The notes under the pieces: model-generated | What the model saw: the letters and a program-made list of their open reading frames with translations, nothing else | What the model was told of the DNA's origin: nothing | Databases searched by the model: none | Source: Rhizobium rhizogenes NBRC 13257 | GTDB lineage: Bacteria > Pseudomonadota > Alphaproteobacteria > Rhizobiales > Rhizobiaceae | Assembly (NCBI RefSeq): GCF_000696095.1 | Contig: NZ_BAYX01000005.1 | Location: forward strand, 248,001 to 312,000 | Direction: 5' to 3' | DNA length: 64,000 nt | Part shown: positions 17,234 through 25,894 of the stretch, piece by piece | Position numbering within the stretch: position 1 is the stretch's first letter | Layout of the letters: every line of letters starts with the position of its first letter | Position numbers and translations under genes: made by a program

Positions 17234-18439
17234 GTGAAGCTGAAAGGCGACCAGAGTACCTCGCGCGCCATGAACCGGCGGCTTATTCTCAACCTGCTGA
17301 GGCAGGAGGGACCAAAGAGCCGTGCCGAGATCGCGACGATTACCGGCCTCAGCCCGGCCGCCGTTACCTTCGTCATCGCGGACCTGATCGAGGAAGGTCA
17401 TGTGACCGAAGGCAAGGCCGTGGCGGGGTTCTCGGGGCGCCGCCCGATTCCTGTAGAAATCAATTATACCAATGGTTTGGCGATCGGCTTTAAACTGATG
17501 GTTGGTTCCGTGGAGTGCGTTGTCACCGACCTCGCCACCAGCCCCCTCGCATCCATGCGGCTGACGCTTGCGGATCACGATCCGGAAAACGTCGCCAAGA
17601 CACTTGCCGCGGCGGTTCCCTTGCTCGTGCAATATGCCGCCCGGCCGAATGCACAGCTCGCCGGCATTGGAATTTCCATGCCCGGCGTCATCGACAATGA
17701 CCAGGCGACCTGCGTGCGCAGCCATCGCTTCAACTGGAATAACGTTCCCCTCGCCTCGATATTGGCGCAGAAGGTCAAGGTGCCTGTCTGGCTGGAGGAT
17801 GACACGAACGCCTATGCAATCGCTCAACAGCTCTTCGGCGTCGGGCGGCAGCATCGCAACATGGCAGTACTCGCCATCGGCGTCGGCATCAGCTGCGCAC
17901 TGATCATCGAGGGCAAGCTCTATCGTGGCGCCAATGGCGCCGCCGGCAAGTTCGGGCATACGCTGCATGAGGAAAACGGCCGTCTTTGCGAATGCGGCAA
18001 GCGCGGTTGTCTCATGGCCTATCATTCCCAGACCTCGATGCTGCGGACTTGGCGAGAGACGACAAATCGTAGCAATAGCGATGGTTTGCCGGAAATGCTT
18101 AATGCAGTTGAAGAGGGAGAGGCAGCCGTTGGCGATATCCTCAGAGAAGCGGGTATCGGGATTGGAAAAGCCTTGGCAAACCTTGTCAATGTCACCGACC
18201 CGGAAGTGATCGTCGTCGGCGGCGAAGCCGTATCGTTCGGCGAGGCGTTTTTCGAGCCGTTGAGATCAACCCTGGCCGCTCATACCTTTCGCGCGTCGCC
18301 GCCTCTGCTTCCGGACTGGGAGGACAATTCATGGGCTCGGGGAGCGGCGGCTCTCGTCACGCAGAAGTTCTTCGACTTCGAGACATCTGGCGGCACGACG
18401 GGAAGCACGGAGGCGCTGGGCACGACGTCGGCCGCGTAG
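17234..18439 (+). CDS. ROK-family transcriptional repressor (NagC/XylR type)
   Basis: A 401-residue regulator with a GTG start. The N-terminal KGDQSTSRAMNRRLILNLLR followed by SRAEIATITGLSPAAV (28-45) is the standard winged helix-turn-helix of ROK repressors. The ROK sugar domain keeps the zinc motif CECGKRGC (Cys252, 254, 259, with His242) and the sugar-binding EDDTNAYA (Asp190). The DxGxT ATP loop of sugar kinases is missing near residue 90, so this is a regulator and not a kinase. It is divergent from the galactoside operon and probably represses it until a sugar ligand binds. Confidence 0.9.
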   Translation: MKLKGDQSTSRAMNRRLILNLLRQEGPKSRAEIATITGLSPAAVTFVIADLIEEGHVTEGKAVAGFSGRRPIPVEINYTNGLAIGFKLMVGSVECVVTDLATSPLASMRLTLADHDPENVAKTLAAAVPLLVQYAARPNAQLAGIGISMPGVIDNDQATCVRSHRFNWNNVPLASILAQKVKVPVWLEDDTNAYAIAQQLFGVGRQHRNMAVLAIGVGISCALIIEGKLYRGANGAAGKFGHTLHEENGRLCECGKRGCLMAYHSQTSMLRTWRETTNRSNSDGLPEMLNAVEEGEAAVGDILREAGIGIGKALANLVNVTDPEVIVVGGEAVSFGEAFFEPLRSTLAAHTFRASPPLLPDWEDNSWARGAAALVTQKFFDFETSGGTTGSTEALGTTSAA

Positions 18440-18489
18440 AGCGCTACTCCGGTCTTGCGCCGCCCGCCCTTTCACGAGACAACCGGCAT

Positions 18490-19449
18490 ATGAGCGTTCC
18501 GACAAGCCACCCTTTTGTCTTCGATCCCACCTACGGCATGGAGCTTGAACAGCTCCTCGCCATCAAGCCACCGGACGCACCGCCGGGCTTCGATGATTTC
18601 TGGAAGGAGCGATATCAACGTGCGATCGCCGTCGACCCGCAGTCGAAGCTTCGCCGCAGCAAGACGCATCATCCTGATTGGCATGTTTTCGACATCACCT
18701 ATTTGTCGACCGGTTCGTTTCCGATCGGCGGCTGGCTGCTGCTTCCTCGTGAAGGACAGGTACGGCGCGGCCTTGTCGTCGGCCATGGCTATGGCGGGAG
18801 GGATCTGCCCGACTTGGACCTGCCGGTGAAAGAGACGGCGATATTGTTTCCTTGCTGTCGCGGTCTGTCCCGCAGCGCCCGTTCGCCAATTCCGTCGGAT
18901 GCGGCTGGTCATGTGCTCTACGATATCGGCAAGCCCGATCGCTATATCATCGGTGGCTGCGTCGATGATCTGTGGATCGCCGTCTCGACGCTTGTCGATC
19001 TCTATCCGTGGCTCGAAGGGCATATCGGTTATAGCGGCATCAGCTTCGGCGGCGGCATCGGGGCTCTGGCGATCCCCTTCGATGCCCGGATCGATCGCGG
19101 ACACCTGGTGGTGCCGACCTTCGGGAACCGGTCACTATGGCTGAGTTTGCCGACAGTTGGCAGCGCCGATTCCGTCCAGGCCTACCAAAAAGAGCACGGA
19201 AGCATGCTTGAGAGCTTGCGCCTGTTCGATGCGGCAAGCGCGGCGGCCCGCATCAAGGTGCCGATGCTCATTGCTCCCGCCCTTTTCGATCCGGCGGTGG
19301 CGCCGCCATGCCAGTTCGCTGTAGCAAACGCGTCGCCGAAATTTAATGAAATATTCATCCTCGACGCCGGCCATTTCGACTATCCTGGTTGCATGGAACA
19401 AAATATACTACTCAACGAAAAGGTCAGACGATTTTTCGAGGTGCCATGA
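18490..19449 (+). CDS. Acetyl esterase, CE7/acetyl-xylan-esterase-like
   Basis: A 319-residue alpha/beta hydrolase. The nucleophile elbow is GYSGISFGGG (Ser in GISFGG), the CE7 oxyanion area is seen as CCRGLSRS, and the catalytic His lies in ILDAGHFDYPG near the C-terminus; an Asp occurs in LFDPAVAPP. CE7 enzymes remove acetyl groups from xylo-oligosaccharides or cephalosporin C. No signal peptide is present, so it would act on imported acetylated sugars. I begin at ATG 18490; the open frame upstream overlaps the ROK gene. The next esterase gene overlaps its stop by 4 bases. Confidence 0.82.
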   Translation: MSVPTSHPFVFDPTYGMELEQLLAIKPPDAPPGFDDFWKERYQRAIAVDPQSKLRRSKTHHPDWHVFDITYLSTGSFPIGGWLLLPREGQVRRGLVVGHGYGGRDLPDLDLPVKETAILFPCCRGLSRSARSPIPSDAAGHVLYDIGKPDRYIIGGCVDDLWIAVSTLVDLYPWLEGHIGYSGISFGGGIGALAIPFDARIDRGHLVVPTFGNRSLWLSLPTVGSADSVQAYQKEHGSMLESLRLFDAASAAARIKVPMLIAPALFDPAVAPPCQFAVANASPKFNEIFILDAGHFDYPGCMEQNILLNEKVRRFFEVP

Positions 19450-20174
19450 ACCGCGAATATCTGCGCTGGCACAGCCAGCGACTGCATCGAGACATGGAGT
19501 TGCTGGTGTTCGGTCATGCCGGGGCCAAGGTGCTGATGTTTCCGACGCGGGATGGACGGTTCTGGGAGTATGAACAGCTGGGCATTGTCGCTAGCCTGGC
19601 CGGCAAATTGGAAGCCGGAGAGCTGCAACTCTATTGTATAGAGGGTCTGGCGACCGAGAGTTTTTACGGATTGCAGCACCACCCATCCGAACGCATTCGC
19701 CGCCATGCCGCCTTCGAGGATTATATCCTGAACGAAGTTCTACCGCTGATGGCGGAGAAAAACCCCCATGACTGCATTATCGTGCACGGCTGCAGCCTCG
19801 GCGCATTCCAGGCTGCAAGCCTCGTTTTCCGGCACCCTCACCTCTTCCGCAAGCTCGTCGCCTTTTCAGGTCGCTATGATCTGACGATGAAGGTTGAATC
19901 CTTTGGAGATCTGTTCGACGGCTATTATGACGACACGGTCTATTTCCACACTCCGACGCATTTTCTACCGGGCCTTACCTGCGAACGGCGGCTGCAGAGG
20001 CTTCGTGAGATCGACATCGTGCTGGTCATTGGCGACGCCGATCCTTTTCTCGACAACAATCGCCATCTCAGCCGGCTTCTGGCCGACAAACGGATCGATC
20101 ATCACCTGCATATCTGGGGTGGACGCGCCCATCGGGCGGGCGCTTGGCGCGAGATGACGCCGCTGTACATATGA
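19446..20174 (+). CDS. Putative esterase (alpha/beta hydrolase, EsteraseD-like)
   Basis: A 242-residue cytoplasmic hydrolase. The nucleophile motif is HGCSLGAFQA (GxSxG) and the end carries IWGGRAHRAGAWREMTP, with the catalytic His in an atypical 'GRAH' context. The N-terminal MNREYLRWHSQRLHRDMELL and VLMFPTRDGRFWEYE segments match a family annotated as putative esterases related to S-formylglutathione hydrolase. It overlaps the 18490 gene (ATGA), so both esterases are made together, presumably to strip acyl groups from the same imported saccharide. The substrate is inferred from context only. Confidence 0.8.
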   Translation: MNREYLRWHSQRLHRDMELLVFGHAGAKVLMFPTRDGRFWEYEQLGIVASLAGKLEAGELQLYCIEGLATESFYGLQHHPSERIRRHAAFEDYILNEVLPLMAEKNPHDCIIVHGCSLGAFQAASLVFRHPHLFRKLVAFSGRYDLTMKVESFGDLFDGYYDDTVYFHTPTHFLPGLTCERRLQRLREIDIVLVIGDADPFLDNNRHLSRLLADKRIDHHLHIWGGRAHRAGAWREMTPLYI

Positions 20175-20187
20175 CGAAAGATCCTCG

Positions 20188-20207
20188 CCCGCGCTCATGC
20201 GTGCGGG
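20188..20207. terminator. Hairpin between convergent genes
   Basis: CCCGCGC pairs with GTGCGGG (one G-T pair) around a 6-base loop, followed by TTT on the plus strand. It lies just after the esterase gene and before the end of the convergent 62-residue gene. Confidence 0.5.
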
Positions 20208-20224
20208 TTTCCCCGCGTAGCCTT

Positions 20225-20413
20225 TTATACCAGGCCGACCGGAAGCGGAGCGATTCGTTTGCCGGCGCCGTAGTCACGCTCGTGGGACCTTTGGTGCTGC
20301 AGTTCTCGGCTCAAGGACAGGTCGACTCGACTTTGCTCCACCAGACCGTCCGGATAGGTTCCGGTATCATCGGTTTCCACTTCCGACTGAGCGGTGACGA
20401 TCTTCAAATTCAT
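20225..20413 (-). CDS. 62-residue conserved-looking small protein
   Basis: A small frame beginning MNLKIVTAQSEVETDDTGTY and rich in charged and polar residues (SRVDLSLSRELQHQRSHERD). GGAGGAAA stands 5 bases before the ATG, a very good ribosome site, which argues for real translation. No signal, membrane segment or known motif is present. A longer frame from 20569 exists in the same phase but has no ribosome site and reads poorly. The function is unknown. Confidence 0.55.
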   Translation of the reverse strand: MNLKIVTAQSEVETDDTGTYPDGLVEQSRVDLSLSRELQHQRSHERDYGAGKRIAPLPVGLV

Positions 20414-20767
20414 CGCGTTTCCTCCAGCGGTGACGCAGAACCCCTTGATCCTGCGTCGGCTTCCATTAGTATTCGCAAAAGTTGTTAAAAAATTAACGAC
20501 GTCCGTTAATAAATTCGATTGCGTCTCATCGCGCTTGAAATGCTCGCTGGAATGGAACATTTCTGCCATTGCAACGATGAAAAGTCGATTTCGTTTTGGG
20601 GGACTCTATGGATCGCTACGAAATCACTGAGGGCCATCACACCCGAATCATTCCTTTCCCCAATTTCGGCGCCATCGGGCATCTGACCCCAACAAGGATC
20701 GTGGCCAATCGTTGCCGCTTATCCTCGATCAATCACTGTCAATTCGGCGAATAGACTGGAGTAGATC
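20414..20767. other. Upstream region of glucose dehydrogenase
   Basis: This 354-base gap contains the promoters of the 62-residue gene and of the dehydrogenase. A 48-codon plus-strand frame (20608-20754) after GGGGGAC is possible but has no other support. I see no clear operator. The stretch about 20480-20520 is AT-rich and is the likely promoter of the minus-strand small gene. Confidence 0.3.
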
Positions 20768-23101
20768 ATGGCCATTGGAATCACATCGTTCGTTCTGGCG
20801 CTTATCGGGCTGGCGCTCGGCGGCGGCGGGCTATGGCTCGTCCTGCTTGGCGGCAGTTTCTTTTATGTCCTTGCTGGCCTGGCACTTCTTGCGACTGCGA
20901 TATTGCTGTTCCTACGCAAGGCGGCCGCCCTTTGGCTCTATGCGATCTTCGTACTCGCGGCACTTGGCTGGGCGATCTGGGAGGTCGGTTTTGATTGGTG
21001 GCAGCTCGGGCCGCGCGGCGGCCTGATCATCCTGATCGGCCTTTGGTTGCTGACGCCGTGGATACGGCGCCCGCTCGGCTTCCGCAGCCTCGACGGCGTG
21101 CAATATGCCGCCAGTCCCTGGCCGCTTGGCCTGCCGTTGCTCGTGGCAATCATCGTTGCCGGCTACTCGATGACCACCGATCCGCACGATCTTTCCGGCG
21201 ATCTTCCGACAGCTGTTGCGGCCAGCGCGCCGATGGGCGGCGATGTGCCGAATGGCGAATGGCATCAATATGGCCGCACGCCTTATGGCCAGCGCTATTC
21301 GCCGCTCGACCAGATCAATGTCCAGAATGTCGCCAATCTCCAAGAGGTCTGGCGATATCAGACCGGTGACGTGAAGCGTCCTGATGATATCGGCGAGACG
21401 ACCTATCAGGTGACACCACTCAAGGTGGGCGATACGCTCTACCTGTGCACGCCGCACAATCTGGCGATCGCTCTCGATGCGGTCAGCGGCAAGGAGAAAT
21501 GGCGGTTCGACTCCAATTCCGGAATGAACCCGGACCGCCAGCATCAGACATGCCGTGGTGTCACCTACTATCACGATCAGGCAGCCGCCGCCGGTGCACC
21601 CTGCGCCGAGCGCGTCTATCTGCCGACCTCCGATGCGCGGTTGATCGCGCTCGACGCGGCCAACGGCAAGGTCTGCACGAGTTTTGCCGATCAGGGTGTG
21701 CTCCATCTCGAAACCGGGATGAAATATAACCCTGCCGGCTATTACTACTCAACCTCGCCGCCCGTCGCCGTGGCGGGCAAGATCATCGTCGGCGGGGCGG
21801 TCAACGACAATTACTCCACCCAGGAACAATCCGGTGTTATCCGTGCCTTCGATATCAAGACCGGTGCGCTTGTCTGGAACTGGGACTCCGGCAATCCGGA
21901 TCAGACCACGCCCTTGCCGGTTGGGCAGACATACACTACCAATTCGCCGAACAGCTGGTCGGTATCGAGCGTCGATGAGACGCTGGGCTTGATCTATATC
22001 CCGCTCGGCAACCAGGTTCCCGACCAGCTCGGCATGGGCCGCAGCGCCAATGTCGAGCGCTTCTCCTCTTCCGTGGTAGCGCTTGATATCAACACCGGCC
22101 AGCTCAAATGGGTGCAGCAGTTCGTACACCACGATCTTTGGGACATGGACGTGCCGGCCCAGCCCGTGCTCTTCGACATGAAGAAATCCGACGGGTCCGT
22201 CGTGCCGGCGCTTGTCGCCTCGACCAAGCAGGGCGACATCTATGTGCTTGACCGGCGCACCGGCGAGCCGCTCATTCCGTTCAAGGAGATCCCGGCTCCC
22301 GGCGGTGCTATTCCCGAGGATCACACGGCGCCGACGCAACCCATCTCGGACCTAACCTTCTCACCGCCTCCGCTGCAGGAAAAGGACATGTGGGGGGTCT
22401 CGCTGTTCGATCAGCTTGCCTGCCGCATCGCCTTCCATCGGTACAAGTATGAGGGCCGCTATACGCCGCCGTCGCTTGAAGGCTCGATCATCTACCCCGG
22501 CAATTTCGGGACCTTCAACTGGGGCAGCGTCGCCGTCGATCCCGAGCGCCAGATCATGTTCGGCATGCCGACCTATCTCGCCTTCACCTCGAGGCTCGTC
22601 CCCCGCGCGGATATCCCGCCGAGAGGCCAGGATCAGAAAGGCAGCGAACAGGGCCTGAACCGAAACGATGGCGCGCCATACGGGGTCTTTATGGGGCCGT
22701 TCCTCGGACCGCTCGGCATCCCCTGCCAGGCGCCGCCATGGGGCTATGTCGCCGGCGCCGATCTCACGACCGGCAAGATCGCCTACAAGCACAAGAACGG
22801 CACGGTGCATGACATGACGCCGCTGCCCCTGCCCTTCAAGGTCGGTGTGCCCGGCATCGGCGGCCCGATCGTCACCAAGGGTGGCGTCGCGTTCCTGGGT
22901 GCTGCGGTCGACAACTATCTGCGCGCCTATGACGTCACGACCGGGCGGCAGCTCTGGGAAGCCCGCCTGCCGGCGGGCGGCCAGTCGACGCCGATGACCT
23001 ACACGGCTGGCGACAAGCAATATGTCCTCATGGTGGCTGGTGGCCATGGTTCGGTCGGCACCAAGCCCGGCGACTATGTCATCGCCTATCGGCTGCCTTG
23101 A
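20768..23101 (+). CDS. gcd: Membrane-bound PQQ-dependent glucose dehydrogenase
   Basis: A 777-residue quinoprotein of the usual length for membrane GDH (about 790-800). Residues 1-135 form four to five membrane helices (LALGGGGLWLVLLGGSFFYV and following). The remainder is an eight-bladed periplasmic PQQ propeller with PNGEWHQYGRTPYGQRYSP at its entry and repeated W-docking motifs such as ALDAVSGKEKWRFD. It oxidises D-glucose to glucono-1,5-lactone in the periplasm and passes electrons to ubiquinone; gluconate excretion dissolves mineral phosphate. PQQ is required, but no pqq genes lie in this window. GGAG precedes the ATG. Confidence 0.9.
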   Translation: MAIGITSFVLALIGLALGGGGLWLVLLGGSFFYVLAGLALLATAILLFLRKAAALWLYAIFVLAALGWAIWEVGFDWWQLGPRGGLIILIGLWLLTPWIRRPLGFRSLDGVQYAASPWPLGLPLLVAIIVAGYSMTTDPHDLSGDLPTAVAASAPMGGDVPNGEWHQYGRTPYGQRYSPLDQINVQNVANLQEVWRYQTGDVKRPDDIGETTYQVTPLKVGDTLYLCTPHNLAIALDAVSGKEKWRFDSNSGMNPDRQHQTCRGVTYYHDQAAAAGAPCAERVYLPTSDARLIALDAANGKVCTSFADQGVLHLETGMKYNPAGYYYSTSPPVAVAGKIIVGGAVNDNYSTQEQSGVIRAFDIKTGALVWNWDSGNPDQTTPLPVGQTYTTNSPNSWSVSSVDETLGLIYIPLGNQVPDQLGMGRSANVERFSSSVVALDINTGQLKWVQQFVHHDLWDMDVPAQPVLFDMKKSDGSVVPALVASTKQGDIYVLDRRTGEPLIPFKEIPAPGGAIPEDHTAPTQPISDLTFSPPPLQEKDMWGVSLFDQLACRIAFHRYKYEGRYTPPSLEGSIIYPGNFGTFNWGSVAVDPERQIMFGMPTYLAFTSRLVPRADIPPRGQDQKGSEQGLNRNDGAPYGVFMGPFLGPLGIPCQAPPWGYVAGADLTTGKIAYKHKNGTVHDMTPLPLPFKVGVPGIGGPIVTKGGVAFLGAAVDNYLRAYDVTTGRQLWEARLPAGGQSTPMTYTAGDKQYVLMVAGGHGSVGTKPGDYVIAYRLP

Positions 23102-23109
23102 ATCGGAAG

Positions 23110-23135
23110 TGGAGAGCAAACGTCGTTGCTCTCCA
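23110..23135 (+). terminator. Hairpin after gcd
   Basis: A perfect 10-bp stem (TGGAGAGCAA with TTGCTCTCCA) with a 6-base loop begins 9 bases after the gcd stop. There is no T-run, so it may act as a mRNA 3' stabiliser as well as, or instead of, a terminator. Confidence 0.55.
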
Positions 23136-23310
23136 GCTGCCACGGCTACGAGCCATTTTTCAGCAATCCACCGCCGTCAATGCGTGCAGATGACTCCCGG
23201 CGCTGCCGGCCGAAAAACTTTTCATAATGCAGTATATCTATAGAATTTACGCCCTTATCTTCGGCGCCGACATCCTGCACCCATAAGCCGCTGAAATTAG
23301 GAGAGCTCAG

Positions 23311-24528
23311 ATGGATCTAGCGGTGCAACAGACGGATCGAATTCGCCCGGTGGCAGTCCGACTGGCGAGCGAGGAAGAGGCAATCGCGACGGCGCGCGTG
23401 CTGGCGAAGCAATTCGCTGAATCTGCCTCCAGCCGCGATATCGACCGGCTGCTGCCGCATGCCGAACTCGACGCGCTCTCGCAATCGGGCCTGCTCTCGA
23501 TCACCGTTCCCTCCGAATATGGCGGGCTTGATGTCTCCAACGCGGTCCTGGCCGAGGTGACCGCCATTCTCGCTGAGGCCGATGGTTCGATCGGACAGAT
23601 ACCACAGAACCATTTCTACATTCTGGAAGCCTTGCGAAACGACGGCAGCGAAGAGCAGAAGCGGTTCTTCTTTGGCCGGGCATTGGCGGGCGACCGGTTC
23701 GGCAATGCGCTGTCGGAAAAGGGCACCAAGACTGTCGGTCACTACAATACGCTCATTACTCGTGAGGGGCTCGGTTATCGGATTAACGGCCGCAAATATT
23801 ATTCCACCGGCGTCATTTTCGCGGATTGGATCACGGTGTTCGCGCTGGACGATGAGGAGCGACTGACCATGTCCTTCGTGCCACGCGGCACCGAGGGTAT
23901 CGAGATCGTCGACGATTGGGACGGGTTCGGCCAGCGAACGACCGGAAGCGGCACCACCATCCTCAACAATGTCTATGTGCGGGCGGACGCGGTCGTTTCC
24001 CATCAAAAGGGTTTCGAACGCCCTACAACGATCGGCTCCGTCGGGCAGATCATCCATGCCGGTGTCGATCTCGGCATCGCCCGGGCCGCCTTTGCGGAGA
24101 CGGTCGCGTTCGTGAAGACAAATGCCCGCCCCTGGATGAATAGCGGCGTCGAGCGTGCCTCCGACGATCCACTGACCATCGCGAAGGTCGGGCAGATCGC
24201 CATTCGTCTCGAGGCGGCCACGGCTGTCGTCGAACGCGCCGGACGGAAGGTCGATATCGCCCAGATCGACCCAAGCGAAACGAATGTGGTCGCGGCGACG
24301 CTTGCTGTTGCGGCGGCCAAGGTGTTGACGACTGAGATCGCGCTGGAGGCGTCGAACACGCTGTTCGAACTGGCCGGTACGTCGTCCGTCCGCGTTGGGC
24401 TCAATCTGGACCGCCATTGGCGCAATGCGCGCACCCACACGCTGCACGATCCCGTGCGCTGGAAATATCATGTCGTCGGCAACTATTATCTGAACGACGT
24501 GACGCCGCCGAAAAACGGCGCGCTGTAA
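23311..24528 (+). CDS. SfnB-family flavin monooxygenase (acyl-CoA dehydrogenase fold)
   Basis: A 405-residue protein of the acyl-CoA dehydrogenase fold without the catalytic Glu base typical of true dehydrogenases. It has the sulfur-acquisition (SfnB/DszC) hallmarks: SQSGLLSITVPSEYGGLDVS, GNALSEKGTK, the central GRKYYSTGVIFADWI, and the C-terminal RHWRNARTHTLHDP. Family members are two-component, FMNH2-using oxygenases acting on organosulfur compounds such as dimethyl sulfone-derived products or thiophenes during sulfur limitation. A flavin reductase partner is needed and none is adjacent. A GGAGAG site precedes the ATG. It converges on its paralog at 24599. Confidence 0.85.
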   Translation: MDLAVQQTDRIRPVAVRLASEEEAIATARVLAKQFAESASSRDIDRLLPHAELDALSQSGLLSITVPSEYGGLDVSNAVLAEVTAILAEADGSIGQIPQNHFYILEALRNDGSEEQKRFFFGRALAGDRFGNALSEKGTKTVGHYNTLITREGLGYRINGRKYYSTGVIFADWITVFALDDEERLTMSFVPRGTEGIEIVDDWDGFGQRTTGSGTTILNNVYVRADAVVSHQKGFERPTTIGSVGQIIHAGVDLGIARAAFAETVAFVKTNARPWMNSGVERASDDPLTIAKVGQIAIRLEAATAVVERAGRKVDIAQIDPSETNVVAATLAVAAAKVLTTEIALEASNTLFELAGTSSVRVGLNLDRHWRNARTHTLHDPVRWKYHVVGNYYLNDVTPPKNGAL

Positions 24529-24539
24529 GATCTCAACGA

Positions 24540-24572
24540 AAAGGCCCGTTCCGGAAACCGGAATGGGCCTTT
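24540..24572. terminator. Bidirectional intrinsic terminator
   Basis: A 15-bp near-perfect stem (AAAGGCCCGTTCCGG against CCGGAATGGGCCTTT, one mismatch) with an AAA loop lies between convergent SfnB-like genes. The A/T ends give a T-run for both strands. Confidence 0.85.
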
Positions 24573-24598
24573 CTTCATGCATCTTGGGAGGATGCTGA

Positions 24599-25810
24599 TC
24601 AGCTATAAAGGCTGACGGTCGGGATCTTGCCGTTCAAGACGAATTCACCAACTTCCTTGGCCTTGTAGAACACCGGATCGTGCAGCGTGTGCGTGCGGAC
24701 GTTGCGCCAGAAGCGGTCGAACCGGTAGCTCGACGCGGTGGAGCGAGCGCCGGTCAGCTCAAAGACGCGCGAGGTGATGTCGAGCGAAACATTGGTGGCG
24801 TGCACCTTTGCCGCATAGGCTTCCGCCGCCGCTTCACCACGTTCCCGCGCCGTAACATCCTTGCCCCGCGAAAGGGCGGCCTGGACGGCTTCGGCAGCGC
24901 TGTCGGCAAGGGCTGCCGAGGCTTTCAATGCAGCGGTGAACTCTCCGACACGCTCAAGAATATAGGGGTCATCGGAAGCCTTCTCGACACCGGACGTAAC
25001 CCAGGGCCGCGTTGTCGTTCGCACATAGTCGAGCGCGGCTTCGAGCGCACCTTCGGCCGTGCCGAGGTAGAAGTTGACGAAGACGAGCTGGATCAGCGGA
25101 GTGTTGAAAGTAGAAAGCACCGGTGGTGGTGCATCCGGTTCGGAGGGCGGCGCGATGAAATCTTCCTCGTAGACCGGGAAATCGCGGAACTCGACGGTGC
25201 CGCTGTCGGAGAGCCGTTGGCCGATATTGTCCCAATCGTCATTGGCGACGTAGCCCGGCCGGTTGGTCGGTACGGCGAAGCTGGCGACCTTGCCATCCAG
25301 CGCGGCGTTGGCGTTGATGTAGTCGGAGACATGGGCGGCCGTAGAGAAGGATTTGCGGCCGTTGAGTACGTAGGCGCTGCCGCGCCGCGTAAGCTCCAGG
25401 CCCGGATCGCGCGGATTGACGGCGGCACCCCAATAGTAGTTCTTTGCCACCGTCTCGGCACCGAGCGCATGGGCGCGTGCGGCATCGTCGAGCGCCCAAT
25501 AGATATATTGGCTATTGACGAAGTGGTAGCCGAGAAGCTGACCGAGCGAGCTCTCGCCACGCGAGATGATACGCACCAGCTTCAACGCATCGACCCAGTT
25601 CAAACCACCACCGCCGATCTGCGGCGCATGCAGCGCGTTGAGGAGGCCGGAGTTCTTGAGCCGAATGATCTCCTTCAGCGGCGGCAACCCTTCGCGATCG
25701 AGTTCGGCCGCACGCTTGGCGAAATCGGCGGAAATCTCCGTCGCGGTTGAAAATAGTGCGTCCCGTCCGGTGCCATGGCTGGCGGCGAAGACGACATTGG
25801 ATTTGCTCAT
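24599..25810 (-). CDS. SfnB/DszC-like flavin monooxygenase
   Basis: A 403-residue paralog of the 23311 product, same fold, clearly diverged. Visible landmarks are LKNSGLLNALHAPQIGGGGL, GYHFVNSQYIYWAL, the LNGRKSFSTAAHVSDYI core and the C-terminal RFWRNVRTHTLHDP, where the terminal His lies near the flavin in DszC-like enzymes. Predicted role: oxygenation at sulfur of an imported organosulfur compound using reduced flavin. It follows the binding-protein gene (25895) on the same strand after an 84-base gap with a hairpin, so it is probably co-expressed with substrate uptake. Confidence 0.85.
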   Translation of the reverse strand: MSKSNVVFAASHGTGRDALFSTATEISADFAKRAAELDREGLPPLKEIIRLKNSGLLNALHAPQIGGGGLNWVDALKLVRIISRGESSLGQLLGYHFVNSQYIYWALDDAARAHALGAETVAKNYYWGAAVNPRDPGLELTRRGSAYVLNGRKSFSTAAHVSDYINANAALDGKVASFAVPTNRPGYVANDDWDNIGQRLSDSGTVEFRDFPVYEEDFIAPPSEPDAPPPVLSTFNTPLIQLVFVNFYLGTAEGALEAALDYVRTTTRPWVTSGVEKASDDPYILERVGEFTAALKASAALADSAAEAVQAALSRGKDVTARERGEAAAEAYAAKVHATNVSLDITSRVFELTGARSTASSYRFDRFWRNVRTHTLHDPVFYKAKEVGEFVLNGKIPTVSLYS

Positions 25811-25848
25811 GTCCGAACTCCCGATCCATCGATCGCTTGAAGTGATGA

Positions 25849-25879
25849 TGCGGCGTGCCCCAAAATGGCCCGCCGCATA
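25849..25879 (-). terminator. Intercistronic hairpin between binding protein and SfnB-like gene
   Basis: ATGCGGCG pairs with CGCCGCAT (8 bp) around a 15-base loop. Lying directly after a binding-protein gene and without a T-run, it fits a partial terminator or mRNA-protecting hairpin that makes the binding protein more abundant than downstream genes. Confidence 0.45.
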
Positions 25880-25894
25880 AGTCCTGTTGCCTGT

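Noticed and set aside
20608..20754. 48-codon plus-strand frame upstream of gcd
   Set aside because: There is a G-rich stretch before the ATG, but the composition is not protein-like, no domain is seen, and it lies in the expected promoter and leader region.
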